43,871 nucleotides of DNA from an uncultured Bacteroidales bacterium (GTDB lineage Bacteria; Bacteroidota; Bacteroidia; Bacteroidales; Paludibacteraceae). The stretch lies in the NCBI GenBank assembly GCA_946403215.1, contig CAMIZG010000013.1:1-43871 (forward strand). The letters run 5' to 3'. The notes beneath the pieces were generated by a model that was not told the origin of the DNA, searched no databases, and saw only the letters and a list, made by a program, of their open reading frames with translations. Shown one piece after another: positions 14,780-21,234 of this stretch. Numbering within the stretch: position 1 is the stretch's first letter; each line of letters begins with the position of its first letter. The translations under genes and the position numbers were made by a program.

Positions 14780-14824
14780 AACTTACTCTTTTTTAGGTTA
14801 AACATTAGTGAGCAGTTATGCCGA

Positions 14825-15640
14825 TTACTTCTGTTTCTTGTCGTAAGCAACTACGATATCCAGGAGGCTGATCGAGCTGTCTTCCATCTCGTTAACCAGA
14901 CCCTCGATAAGGCTGAGGATGTAATTGTAGAACAACTGGAGAATAACGGCAATGATCAAACCGAGCAACGTGGTCAACAGAGCGACCTTGATACCACCGG
15001 CAACAACGGTAGCCGAGATATCACCTACTTGCTGGATCTTATCGAATGCCTCGATCATACCGATGATCGTACCCAAGAATCCGAGAGACGGAGCAATAGC
15101 GATGAACAGGGTAATCCATGACAGGTTCTTCTCCAGCAGACCGAGCTGAACGCCACCATAGCTCGCAACAGTCTTCTCAACAACGTCAATACCTTCGTTG
15201 TAACGGCTCAAGCCCTGGTAGAAGATACTTGCTACCGGACCGCGGGTCTCGCGGCAAACCTCCAGAGCTGCGTCAATACCCTTGGTGTTCAGAGCTTCCT
15301 CAATCTTAGCGAGCAGCACCTTCGTGTTGGTCTTGCTAAGGGACAGATACATAATACGCTCAATGCACAGAGCCAAACCGAATACGAGTGTAATGAGCGT
15401 CAAAGCCATAAAGCCGGCACCACCCTCGATGAACTTGGTCTTCAGAGTCTTGTGAAGAGCTACCAGACCACCGGCCTCTTCCTCTGCAGCAGGAGCTGCT
15501 ACCTCCTCAACAGGAGCTGATTGATCTACTTGCTCTACAGCAGCCTCTGCAGCGGGAGCTGCTTCAGGCTCTTGAGCGACAGCAACGCTGCTGAATGCCA
15601 GCATTGCGACTACCGTAAAGGTTGCAAAAAGTTTTTTCAT
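14825..15640 (-). CDS. exbB: MotA/TolQ/ExbB-family proton channel protein with N-terminal extension
   Basis: 271 residues. A cleavable-looking signal (MKKLFATFTVVAMLAFSSVAVAQ) and an Ala/Glu/Pro-rich periplasmic stretch (~24-57) precede three membrane spans: ~75-97 (FMALTLITLVFGLALCIERIMYL), ~175-200 (the LGFLGTIIGMIEAF signature) and ~215-240 (GGIKVALLTTLLGLIIAVIL). These are the ExbB/TolQ channel helices that surround ExbD. The signal plus acidic linker is typical of Bacteroidetes ExbB and absent from E. coli ExbB. It heads the six-gene operon; I found no clear TAnnTTTG box in the 148 bp before it, so its promoter is unidentified. Confidence 0.93.
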   Translation of the reverse strand: MKKLFATFTVVAMLAFSSVAVAQEPEAAPAAEAAVEQVDQSAPVEEVAAPAAEEEAGGLVALHKTLKTKFIEGGAGFMALTLITLVFGLALCIERIMYLSLSKTNTKVLLAKIEEALNTKGIDAALEVCRETRGPVASIFYQGLSRYNEGIDVVEKTVASYGGVQLGLLEKNLSWITLFIAIAPSLGFLGTIIGMIEAFDKIQQVGDISATVVAGGIKVALLTTLLGLIIAVILQLFYNYILSLIEGLVNEMEDSSISLLDIVVAYDKKQK

Positions 15641-15672
15641 GAGATAGTTATTTTGTTAAATAATTTTGTTTT

Positions 15673-15690
15673 GCGCAGAGATGGGGATTG
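15673..15690 (-). repeat. Imperfect copy of the tRNA-Ser(GGA) 3' end
   Basis: On the minus strand CAATCCCCATCTCTGCGC matches 15 of 18 bases of the tRNA's own 3' end at 15805-15788, exactly 115 nt upstream. The similarity continues into the next bases (AAGACAAAG versus AAAACAAAA). Confidence 0.8.
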
Positions 15691-15729
15691 CTTCGTAATC
15701 CCTACAGTCTGCCGCGGGCATCCTGTGCA
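15684..15729 (-). other. Conserved 46-nt element downstream of tRNA-Ser(GGA)
   Basis: Read on the minus strand it begins TGCACAGGATGCC, contains GGCAGACTGTAGGGATTACG and ends AATCCC. It matches 42 of 46 bases of 21162-21207, which lies in the same orientation and at the same distance behind the other tRNA-Ser. Two small hairpins are possible: TGCC/GGCA, and GGGATT/AATCCC with a 7-nt loop. Confidence 0.8.
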
Positions 15730-15741
15730 ATTCAAATCTTG

Positions 15742-15774
15742 GTTTGTTCCCTAAGCGAGCTTGGATGAACAAAC
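15742..15774 (-). terminator. Hairpin after tRNA-Ser(GGA)
   Basis: GTTTGTTC pairs with GAACAAAC (8 bp), with an inner CCAAG/CTTAGG stem. It begins 14 nt past the tRNA 3' end. The T-run after it is weak, so it could be a 3'-processing hairpin instead of a full terminator. Confidence 0.55.
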
Positions 15775-15788
15775 TCTGCTTTGTCTTG

Positions 15789-15876
15789 CGGAGAGACGGG
15801 GATTCGAACCCCGGAAACCCTTTTGGAGTTTACACGCTTTCCAGGCGTGCCTCTTCAACCACTCGAGCATCTCTCC
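15789..15876 (-). tRNA. tRNA-Ser (anticodon GGA)
   Basis: 88 nt. Acceptor arms GGAGAGA/TCTCTCC pair fully; the anticodon arm CACGC-CTGGAAA-GCGTG displays GGA; a long variable arm typical of serine tRNA precedes the T-arm with GGTTCGAATCC. The CCA end is not encoded. A promoter with both boxes lies about 50 bp upstream. It reads serine UCC/UCU codons. Confidence 0.97.
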
Positions 15877-15924
15877 TTCGCGTTTAGCGGCTCCCGTTTG
15901 GAGGGCTTGGCGCAAAATCGGTTA

Positions 15925-15954
15925 CAAAGATATAAAAAATATTTGATATTTCAA
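15925..15954 (-). promoter_or_regulatory. Promoter of tRNA-Ser(GGA)
   Basis: On the minus strand TTG (15954-15952), a 19-bp spacer and TATCTTTG (15932-15925) match the Bacteroidetes TTG-N19-21-TAnnTTTG promoter. A 10-bp-phased AATT array lies 67-107 bp further upstream. Confidence 0.8.
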
Positions 15955-15998
15955 AACGTTTTTGAAAAAAAAATCGCTATAGGTGCATTTTTTTTGTA

Positions 15999-16032
15999 AA
16001 TTGTGCCTAATTATGCCAAATTGTGTGCAATT
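15999..16032. repeat. AATT tracts phased at exactly 10 bp (four copies)
   Basis: AATT begins at 15999, 16009, 16019 and 16029, with intervening sequences resembling one another (GTGCCT, ATGCCA, GTGTGC). Helically phased A/T tracts bend DNA. The array lies between the tatD stop and the tRNA-Ser(GGA) promoter, in the position of an upstream promoter element. Confidence 0.7.
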
Positions 16033-16047
16033 ATACGTCTGTTTTTG

Positions 16048-16863
16048 TCAAAATGTTGGCAGCCTGAACAAATTCCTGCTGTTGGCTGATGTGACCTCAA
16101 TCACTTCCTCAGGTGTGCAGTTGTATATCTCTGCCAGGCGCATAACAACGAATTGCATCAGCAGTGGTTCGTTCCTCTCGCCTCGATGCGGCGTAGGTGC
16201 CAGATATGGACCGTCTGTTTCCAGTAATATACGCTCCGGTGGCACATGTGCCAGGTTTTCCGCCAAACGGCTGTTCTTGAACGTCAGCACACCGCCTATG
16301 CCCAGGTACATCCCCATCTTCAGCCACTCTTGCGCCACCTCTGCACTACCGCTAAAGCAGTGGATTACACCGCGCAATGGACGATTGATGATTGACGGAT
16401 TGACGATTGCTTCGCGGACGATGCTCAGACAATCGGCTGTGGCATCGCGCGAATGGATAATCACGGGTAGGTCAAGCTCTTGCGCCCAGCGTAGTTGGGT
16501 GCGGAAGGCTTCGTGTTGCGCCTCGTCGTAGTCGCGAGTATAGTGGTAATCCAGACCGATCTCGCCGATGGCTACTATGCGTTCGCCTATATCCGGATCA
16601 TCGCCGGTGTGCCCGAGCATGGCTTCATGCAGGATGCGCAACTGCTCCTGCCAGTCATCAGCTACATCCTGCGGATGCAAACCCAGTACGGGGTAGCAGA
16701 ATCCACGCCAACGGCGGCAGATAGCAAAGATGCCGTCAATCGATCGGGCGTTCACACCCGGGATGACGATGGCTTCTATGCCACCATCCTTCTGGCGCTG
16801 AAGCATCTCGTCGCGATCCTGCTCGTAGGCCTCTTCGTCAATATGACAATGTGAATCTATCAT
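16048..16863 (-). CDS. TatD-family metal-dependent hydrolase (deoxyribonuclease-like)
   Basis: 271 residues, cytosolic. The metal-binding pattern is complete: MIDSHCHID at the start, EIGLDYH (~92-98), the HSRD segment (~136), HCFSGS (~166) and ETDGPYLAPTPHRG near the C terminus. Family members are 3'-5' exonucleases or related hydrolases in DNA repair and RNA turnover. Residues ~151-161 are coded by a tandem GACGATT-type heptamer repeat and make this loop about eight residues longer than in E. coli TatD. It starts 12 bp after the queA stop, so the two are probably co-transcribed. Confidence 0.92.
   Translation of the reverse strand: MIDSHCHIDEEAYEQDRDEMLQRQKDGGIEAIVIPGVNARSIDGIFAICRRWRGFCYPVLGLHPQDVADDWQEQLRILHEAMLGHTGDDPDIGERIVAIGEIGLDYHYTRDYDEAQHEAFRTQLRWAQELDLPVIIHSRDATADCLSIVREAIVNPSIINRPLRGVIHCFSGSAEVAQEWLKMGMYLGIGGVLTFKNSRLAENLAHVPPERILLETDGPYLAPTPHRGERNEPLLMQFVVMRLAEIYNCTPEEVIEVTSANSRNLFRLPTF
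16380..16409. repeat. Heptamer tandem repeat inside the TatD gene
   Basis: Four consecutive units of the form GAYGATT (7, 7, 8 and 7 bp). They are in frame and add a loop (residues ~151-161) just before the HCFSGS motif. Confidence 0.75.
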
Positions 16864-16875
16864 CTTTCAACCACT

Positions 16876-18141
16876 CTAAACTCTAAATAATATACTGCTG
16901 TCGCCGTAACTGAGGAAGCGGAAACCGTGACTCAGTGCGTAGTCATAAATCGTTTTCCAGTTGCCGCCAACAAATGCTGAGACGAGCAGCAATAGCGTGG
17001 ATTTGGGTTGATGGAAATTGGTGATGAGTATATCCACGATGCGGAACATGTAACCCGGTCGGATCATGATCTGCGTTTCAGCATGCAATGTGTCCTGTCC
17101 GGTGGCATCGAGGTAGCCAAGCACGGCTTGTAGTGAATCGTGTGCACTCAGCGTGTACTCACGCTGATAGGGCTCGTGTTGACCGACATGAATCATCTCG
17201 GTATCCCGGTATCCCCGTACCCCGGTATCCTGCAGCTGGCATCCGATGAAATAGAGCGACTCGAGTGTGCGCATCGATGTTGTTCCTACTGCAACTATAT
17301 GCCCCAGGTTTGCCTGGATGTCGGCTATCGCTTGGCGGGGTACGGCAATAATCTCCGTATGCATGGGGTGCTGGTTGGCATCCTCGACCTTGACGGGCAG
17401 GAACGTGCCGGCGCCTACGTGAAGCGTCAGTTCGGTGGTGCGGATGCCGCGTCGGCGCAGGTCATTGAGCACTTGGTCGGTAAAGTGCAGACCGGCTGTC
17501 GGGGCAGCTACTGATCCTTTGATACGCGAATAGACGGTTTGGTAGGTGGTTTTGTCGCTCTCTTCGGATTGGCGGTTAAGGTAGGGTGGGATAGGCAGTT
17601 CGCCTACGGCCTCCAGTATCTCGGAGAAGGCAATGGCCGGATCATCCCATGTGAAGTGCACGGCGTAGGTGTTGCCCTGTTGCGCACCTTTCTTCGCGCG
17701 CAGGTGTACTGTGCGCGCGCCTGTATTTATAGGTAGTTCGATGTACTCCGTGTTGAACTTCTTTGCGTTGCCTATCATGCATTTCCACACGCAGCCGTCG
17801 GTGGAACTGAGCGAGAGTTGGTAGTCGTAGGGTTCGATAGGTGCGAGGCAGAACACTTCGATGCGTGCGCCCGTCTGATTCGATCCAAGCGGCGTGCCAT
17901 TAGCGGTGGGAACAGACTTATGAAACACCAGCCGCGCCTGGATGACGCGGGTGTTGTTGTACACAAGTAGCGAACCTGCGGGAATGTACTCTCCTATGCG
18001 GAAGAACTTATCTTCGCTCACTCGGCCTTCGCGGTACACGAGCAGCTTGCTGTGGTCTCTTTCCGCGAGCGGGTACTTGGCGATCCTCTCGTCGGGGAGA
18101 GGATAGTCGTACTCGGCTATCAGTATGGGGTTTTCTGTCAT
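16876..18141 (-). CDS. queA: S-adenosylmethionine:tRNA ribosyltransferase-isomerase
   Basis: 421 residues from the ATG at 18141. An in-frame start further upstream at 18282 would add 47 residues translated from the hairpin repeat and neighbouring methyltransferase sequence, with no family likeness, so it is rejected. QueA transfers and isomerises the ribose of SAM onto 7-aminomethyl-deazaguanine in tRNA, giving epoxyqueuosine. Seen motifs are YDYPLPDERIAKYPL at the N terminus, PTAGLHFT, LHVGAGTFLPVK, VGTTSMRTLESL and the closing TNFHQPKSTLLLLVSAFVGG with FLSYGDSS. Residues ~304-314 are encoded by a CGGTATCC-type tandem repeat. Its first 134 bp overlap the 3' end of the methyltransferase gene in another frame, an unusual arrangement. 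Confidence 0.95.
   Translation of the reverse strand: MTENPILIAEYDYPLPDERIAKYPLAERDHSKLLVYREGRVSEDKFFRIGEYIPAGSLLVYNNTRVIQARLVFHKSVPTANGTPLGSNQTGARIEVFCLAPIEPYDYQLSLSSTDGCVWKCMIGNAKKFNTEYIELPINTGARTVHLRAKKGAQQGNTYAVHFTWDDPAIAFSEILEAVGELPIPPYLNRQSEESDKTTYQTVYSRIKGSVAAPTAGLHFTDQVLNDLRRRGIRTTELTLHVGAGTFLPVKVEDANQHPMHTEIIAVPRQAIADIQANLGHIVAVGTTSMRTLESLYFIGCQLQDTGVRGYRDTEMIHVGQHEPYQREYTLSAHDSLQAVLGYLDATGQDTLHAETQIMIRPGYMFRIVDILITNFHQPKSTLLLLVSAFVGGNWKTIYDYALSHGFRFLSYGDSSILFRV
17199..17230. repeat. Octamer-like tandem repeat inside queA
   Basis: Four units derived from CGGTATCC (8, 9, 7 and 8 bp). In frame they encode the segment DTGVRGYRDTE of the region between VGTTSMRTLESL and the C-terminal TNFHQP motif. 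Confidence 0.7.
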
Positions 18142-19411
18142 AATCTTTTTTATTTTGGGGTCCCCGACGCAACCGTGAGGTTGTGGTGGGGAGAGCGGAG
18201 GCCGGCTGAGCTTTAAGACCGCTGTGCGGGCTTCCGTGCGATGCCTTGCCGAACGCGGCTTTCCATTCCTTGTGCTCACCATGGAAGAGTTCGTACTTGT
18301 TGAACAGACAATCTATTTCGCCGTTCAGCAGGTGGAGCTTCTGCGAGGGCTTGAGCCCGATGCATTTGAGTGCATCCTCGTTGCCGGAGATGATCCACGC
18401 CGTGGCTCCTGTGAATTGGAACTTCAGCGCCTTGCCTATATTGGCATACAAGTCGAGGATATTCTTGTCCTGCCCTAACCGTTCGCCATACGGCGGATTG
18501 AGCATCACCAGTGCACCGTCTGCCTTCTGCTCCTTGATTTCTTCCATACGTATCTGCTTCACATCCACGTACTTCTGCACACCGGCGGAGCGCACGTTCT
18601 TCAGTGCTGCTTGCACGGCATAGAAGCCGGCATCCGAACCGTAGATATGATGGGTGAACTCGCGTTCATCGCTGTCGTCCTGACTGATGGTTTCGAACAA
18701 ATCTTTGTTGAAGTCCTTCCACTTCTCGAATGCAAAGTGTTTGCGGAAGATGCCGGGGGGGATGTTCAGTGCGATGAGTGCTGCTTCGATAAGTATAGTA
18801 CCCGAGCCGCACATAGGGTCATACAGATCTGACTGTCCTTTCCATCCGGCGAGCAGCAGCAGTCCGGCCGCAAGCGCCTCGTTGATGGGGGCCTCGGTGT
18901 TTGCTACGCGCCAACCGCGTTTGTGCAGGCTATCGCCGCTGCTGTCGAGCGAGATGGTCACCCGCTGTTCGGCTATATGTACGTTGATATACAGATCAGG
19001 ATCAGTGACGCGAACACTCGGCCGCTTGCCGTATTGCTCGTTAAAGCGGTCAGCAATAGCGTCCTTGACCTTGTAGGTCACGTAGCGCGAGTGCTTGAAG
19101 GTCTCTGAATAGACGGTGGCATCAATGCTGAACGTGGTGGTGAGATCCATGTATTTGTTCCAGTCAATCTGCTTAACCTGTTCATATACAGCATCAGCGT
19201 CACCAGCGCGGAACGAAGTTATCGGTACCAGCACGCGCGAGGCGGTGCGCAGCCATAGGTTGGCGCGGTACAGTACGCCCTGATCACCCGTGAAACTTAC
19301 GGCGCGGCGGCCAATCTCTATGTCGTTGCCGCCGATGGCGGCTATCTCGCCGGCCAGCACCTCTTCCAGACCCTTGAAGGTCTTGGCAATCATTGTGAAT
19401 GTCTCACCCAT
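18008..19411 (-). CDS. THUMP-domain class I SAM-dependent RNA methyltransferase (RlmL N-terminal-like)
   Basis: 467 residues. The N terminus (MIAKTFKGLEEVLAGEI) and residues to ~160 form the THUMP RNA-binding region; residues ~165-385 form the methylase with SAM motif DPMCGSGT (~200) and catalytic motif NPPYGERLG (~301), characteristic of N2-guanine methylation of 23S rRNA by RlmL/RlmK-like enzymes. The start could be Met1 or the internal Met7. The last ~75 residues after KAAFGKAS are Ser/Arg/Pro-rich and unlike the family. They are translated from the hairpin element at 18157-18202 and then from the queA 5' end in another frame, so the original stop appears to have been lost. It lies 8 bp after the GH53 gene. 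Confidence 0.88.
   Translation of the reverse strand: MGETFTMIAKTFKGLEEVLAGEIAAIGGNDIEIGRRAVSFTGDQGVLYRANLWLRTASRVLVPITSFRAGDADAVYEQVKQIDWNKYMDLTTTFSIDATVYSETFKHSRYVTYKVKDAIADRFNEQYGKRPSVRVTDPDLYINVHIAEQRVTISLDSSGDSLHKRGWRVANTEAPINEALAAGLLLLAGWKGQSDLYDPMCGSGTILIEAALIALNIPPGIFRKHFAFEKWKDFNKDLFETISQDDSDEREFTHHIYGSDAGFYAVQAALKNVRSAGVQKYVDVKQIRMEEIKEQKADGALVMLNPPYGERLGQDKNILDLYANIGKALKFQFTGATAWIISGNEDALKCIGLKPSQKLHLLNGEIDCLFNKYELFHGEHKEWKAAFGKASHGSPHSGLKAQPASALPTTTSRLRRGPQNKKDYDRKPHTDSRVRLSSPRREDRQVPARGKRPQQAARVPRRPSERR
18157..18202. repeat. GGGG(T/C)CCCCGA hairpin element, copy 2 (methyltransferase/queA junction)
   Basis: Begins GGGGTCCCCGACGCAACC and ends GGGGAGAGCGGAGGC; GCAACC pairs with GGTTGT around GTGA. 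It sits 15 bp before the queA ATG (antisense to queA) and inside the extended 3' end of the methyltransferase gene. Confidence 0.82.
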
Positions 19412-19419
19412 CTGCGTTC

Positions 19420-20754
19420 TTATTGCTCTTGTCCGAACAAGTCGTAAGTCTTGTCGCCTTTGATGATCAGTATCTGTCCGTTGCGGATAACTTTGCGCAC
19501 TGCGTTCTGCCCGCCTGCTACGGACTCAACAGCCGATGGCGGTACATTGCGCAGGAAGTTCCTCATGTAGTACGGAGCGCAAACGTTCTCGGCAGGATTG
19601 TCGGCCGTTGGGGCTGTTGTACGGTTGATAGCGTGACCGCTGCTTGTCTGGCTCATATCCCAGAATCCGCGGCTAAGCCAGGATTTCATGACAGTAGCAC
19701 CACCTGCGTTCCAGTCGCTGTCGTCGCCGTTGCCGGCTTCTTCCGGGAACCAGTAGTTGATGCCATCCACATTATCCAGTGGTTTCAATGCATCCACCAG
19801 ATCTTTGACGAACTGGTACTGACCTTTCTTGCTGCACTCCCATACATCCTGCGTGTTGTAGTTCACACCTTCGTTAGGCCAATTGGTGAAGTTATACGCG
19901 CACTCCGCAATCTGCACTTTCTTGTCAGGGAAATCCGTGGCGAGTTGCTTGATGGCCTTCACCAGATTGTTCTTGTCGGATTTAGTCTTGACTTGCTCGT
20001 CGGTCAGGTAGCCGTGCCAGAAGGGGTAGTAACTCAGTCCGATGACGTCGAAGTCGATGTTGGCATCTACAAGTTTCTGGTAGTAGAACTTGTTGTAGCC
20101 GCTGTTCGTCGGGCGGTCGGTGTGGATGATGATTATGGCATTGGGCAGTTCTTCGCGCACGGCATCGCATCCGGCTTTGAGCAGCCCGAGGTAGCCCTCC
20201 CAATTACTATCTTGCTTGTTGTATGGTGCAACCTTAATGCCGCATAGTCCATACATGATCTCGTTGCCTACTTGTACCAGGTCGGGGGCAGCACCGGCGG
20301 CTTTCAATGTTTGCAGTACCTCACGGGTGTAGTCGGCTACATGTTGCGCCATCTGGGCGTCGCTCGAGCCTTTCCATGCTGCCGGAGCCTGGATATGTGT
20401 GGCATCTACCCATGTGTCGGAATAGTGGAAGTCAAGCATGAAGTATGCTCCGGCATCCTTTATGCGTTTGCCCAAGGCGGTTACGTAGGCTAAGTCCTGG
20501 CATACAGCCAGATCTGAACCGTCAGGATTGACGAAGATGCGTACACGGAACGTGTTCCAACCGCAATCCTGTACGAACCAAGTGATCAGGTCGTTGATCT
20601 TTTTGCCGTTTGCATCCTTGTAACCGGAGTTGTGCTCCTCATACTTCGGCAGGAGCGAGATGTCACCGCCTACGTAACGCGGATTAGGGGTCTGAGCATG
20701 CAGAAGAGCGATGCCTGCACATGCGAACAATGCGAGTAATAAGTGCTTTTTCAT
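19420..20754 (-). CDS. Exported GH53 arabinogalactan endo-beta-1,4-galactanase with C-terminal tag
   Basis: 444 residues from the ATG at 20754, chosen because it opens a good signal peptide (MKKHLLLALFACAGIALLHA) just before PRYVGGDISLLPKYEE, the usual GH53 beginning. The TIM barrel has the acid/base Glu in LVQVGNEIMYG (~163) and the nucleophile Glu in VQIAECAYNF (~282). GH53 enzymes cut beta-1,4-galactan side chains of pectin. After the barrel a short linker leads to the shared C-terminal signature (last 24 residues), so it is probably exported across the outer membrane or anchored there. It has its own promoter with both boxes, back to back with the tRNA-Ser(UGA) promoter. Confidence 0.93.
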   Translation of the reverse strand: MKKHLLLALFACAGIALLHAQTPNPRYVGGDISLLPKYEEHNSGYKDANGKKINDLITWFVQDCGWNTFRVRIFVNPDGSDLAVCQDLAYVTALGKRIKDAGAYFMLDFHYSDTWVDATHIQAPAAWKGSSDAQMAQHVADYTREVLQTLKAAGAAPDLVQVGNEIMYGLCGIKVAPYNKQDSNWEGYLGLLKAGCDAVREELPNAIIIIHTDRPTNSGYNKFYYQKLVDANIDFDVIGLSYYPFWHGYLTDEQVKTKSDKNNLVKAIKQLATDFPDKKVQIAECAYNFTNWPNEGVNYNTQDVWECSKKGQYQFVKDLVDALKPLDNVDGINYWFPEEAGNGDDSDWNAGGATVMKSWLSRGFWDMSQTSSGHAINRTTAPTADNPAENVCAPYYMRNFLRNVPPSAVESVAGGQNAVRKVIRNGQILIIKGDKTYDLFGQEQ

Positions 20755-20801
20755 TCTGTGGATTGTTTGGGTTAGTATCACGTATTTCAAAAAAGAGTTT
20801 A

Positions 20802-20832
20802 CAAAGATACACATTTTTTCGCAAATATGCAA
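20802..20832 (-). promoter_or_regulatory. Promoter of the GH53 gene
   Basis: On the minus strand TTG (20832-20830), a 20-bp spacer and TATCTTTG (20809-20802) fit the Bacteroidetes consensus, giving a ~45-nt leader before the GH53 ATG. Confidence 0.85.
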
Positions 20833-20850
20833 AAAAAGTGGCAAATAAAT

Positions 20851-20881
20851 TTGCTTTTATTGAAAAAAACTTGTATCTTTG
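20851..20881 (+). promoter_or_regulatory. Promoter of tRNA-Ser(UGA)
   Basis: TTG at 20851, a 20-bp spacer and TATCTTTG at 20874-20881. It is divergent from the GH53 promoter, with only 18 bp between the two -33 boxes. The ~135-nt leader to the tRNA contains hairpin element copy 3. Confidence 0.85.
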
Positions 20882-20911
20882 CAGCCGCATTTGCAGAAAA
20901 CCCCGCAAATA

Positions 20912-20957
20912 GGGGCCCCCGAAAGAACGTGCAACGTTGTTTCGGGGAGAGCGGAGG
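20912..20957. repeat. GGGG(T/C)CCCCGA hairpin element, copy 3 (tRNA-Ser leader)
   Basis: Begins GGGGCCCCCGAAAGAACG; CCCCGAAA pairs with TTTCGGGG and inner AACGT with ACGTT; ends GGGGAGAGCGGAGGC exactly as copy 2. It lies about 30 nt after the tRNA-Ser(UGA) promoter. Confidence 0.85.
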
Positions 20958-21017
20958 CACCGAGGACTTTAATGACGGCAGAGCTGTCAGTCAGTGTCCG
21001 AGGTCGCTGACGCGACA

Positions 21018-21102
21018 GGAAAGATGGCGGAGTGGTCGATCGCGGCGGTCTTGAAAACCGTTGACCTGCGAGGGTCCGGGGGTTCGAATCCCTCTCTTTC
21101 CG
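21018..21102 (+). tRNA. tRNA-Ser (anticodon UGA)
   Basis: 85 nt. Acceptor GGAAAGA/TCTTTCC; anticodon arm CGGTC-TTGAAAA-CCG displays TGA; long variable arm; T-arm with GGTTCGAATCC. CCA is not encoded. It reads UCA and, by wobble, other UCN codons. Followed by a hairpin with a T-run. Confidence 0.97.
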
Positions 21103-21113
21103 CAGAAAACAAG

Positions 21114-21160
21114 AAAATCTGTCTGTCCAAGTTTACTTGAGCAAGCAGATTTTTTGTTTT
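21114..21160 (+). terminator. Rho-independent terminator after tRNA-Ser(UGA)
   Basis: AAAATCTG pairs with CAGATTTT (8 bp), with an inner CAAG-TTTA-CTTG stem and a T-rich tail (TTTTTTGTTTT). The inner TCCAAG...CTT pattern is also present in the hairpin behind tRNA-Ser(GGA). Confidence 0.8.
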
Positions 21161-21161
21161 A

Positions 21162-21207
21162 TGCACAGGATGCCGTCGGCAGACTGTAGGGATTACGCAG
21201 GAATCCC
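21162..21207 (+). other. Conserved 46-nt element downstream of tRNA-Ser(UGA)
   Basis: Begins TGCACAGGATGCC and ends AATCCC; 42 of 46 bases match 15729-15684 (minus). AGGGATT (21188-21194) pairs with AATCCCT (21202-21208) around a 7-nt loop, like an enlarged T-arm. It follows a terminator-like hairpin, so it is either read-through RNA or a DNA-level repeat. Confidence 0.8.
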
Positions 21208-21228
21208 TCTCTTTTCCTCTCTTTCCGC
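21201..21228 (+). repeat. Copies of the tRNA-Ser(UGA) 3' end
   Basis: GAATCCCTCTCTTT at 21201 is identical to 21086-21099 in the tRNA (115 nt apart), and CCTCTCTTTCCGC at 21216 is identical to 21091-21103. The tRNA 3' end is thus duplicated in two partly merged pieces. Confidence 0.8.
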
Positions 21229-21234
21229 CCTCTT

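Noticed and set aside
18142..18282. Upstream start for queA adding 47 residues
   Set aside because: The extra residues come from the hairpin element and methyltransferase sequence and have no family likeness; the ATG at 18141 starts the conserved N terminus.
21018..21230. tRNA 3'-end duplication as an integrated-element attachment site
   Set aside because: The two copies are only 115 bp apart with no integrase or cargo between, and the same spacing occurs at another tRNA, so a classical genomic-island att pair does not fit.
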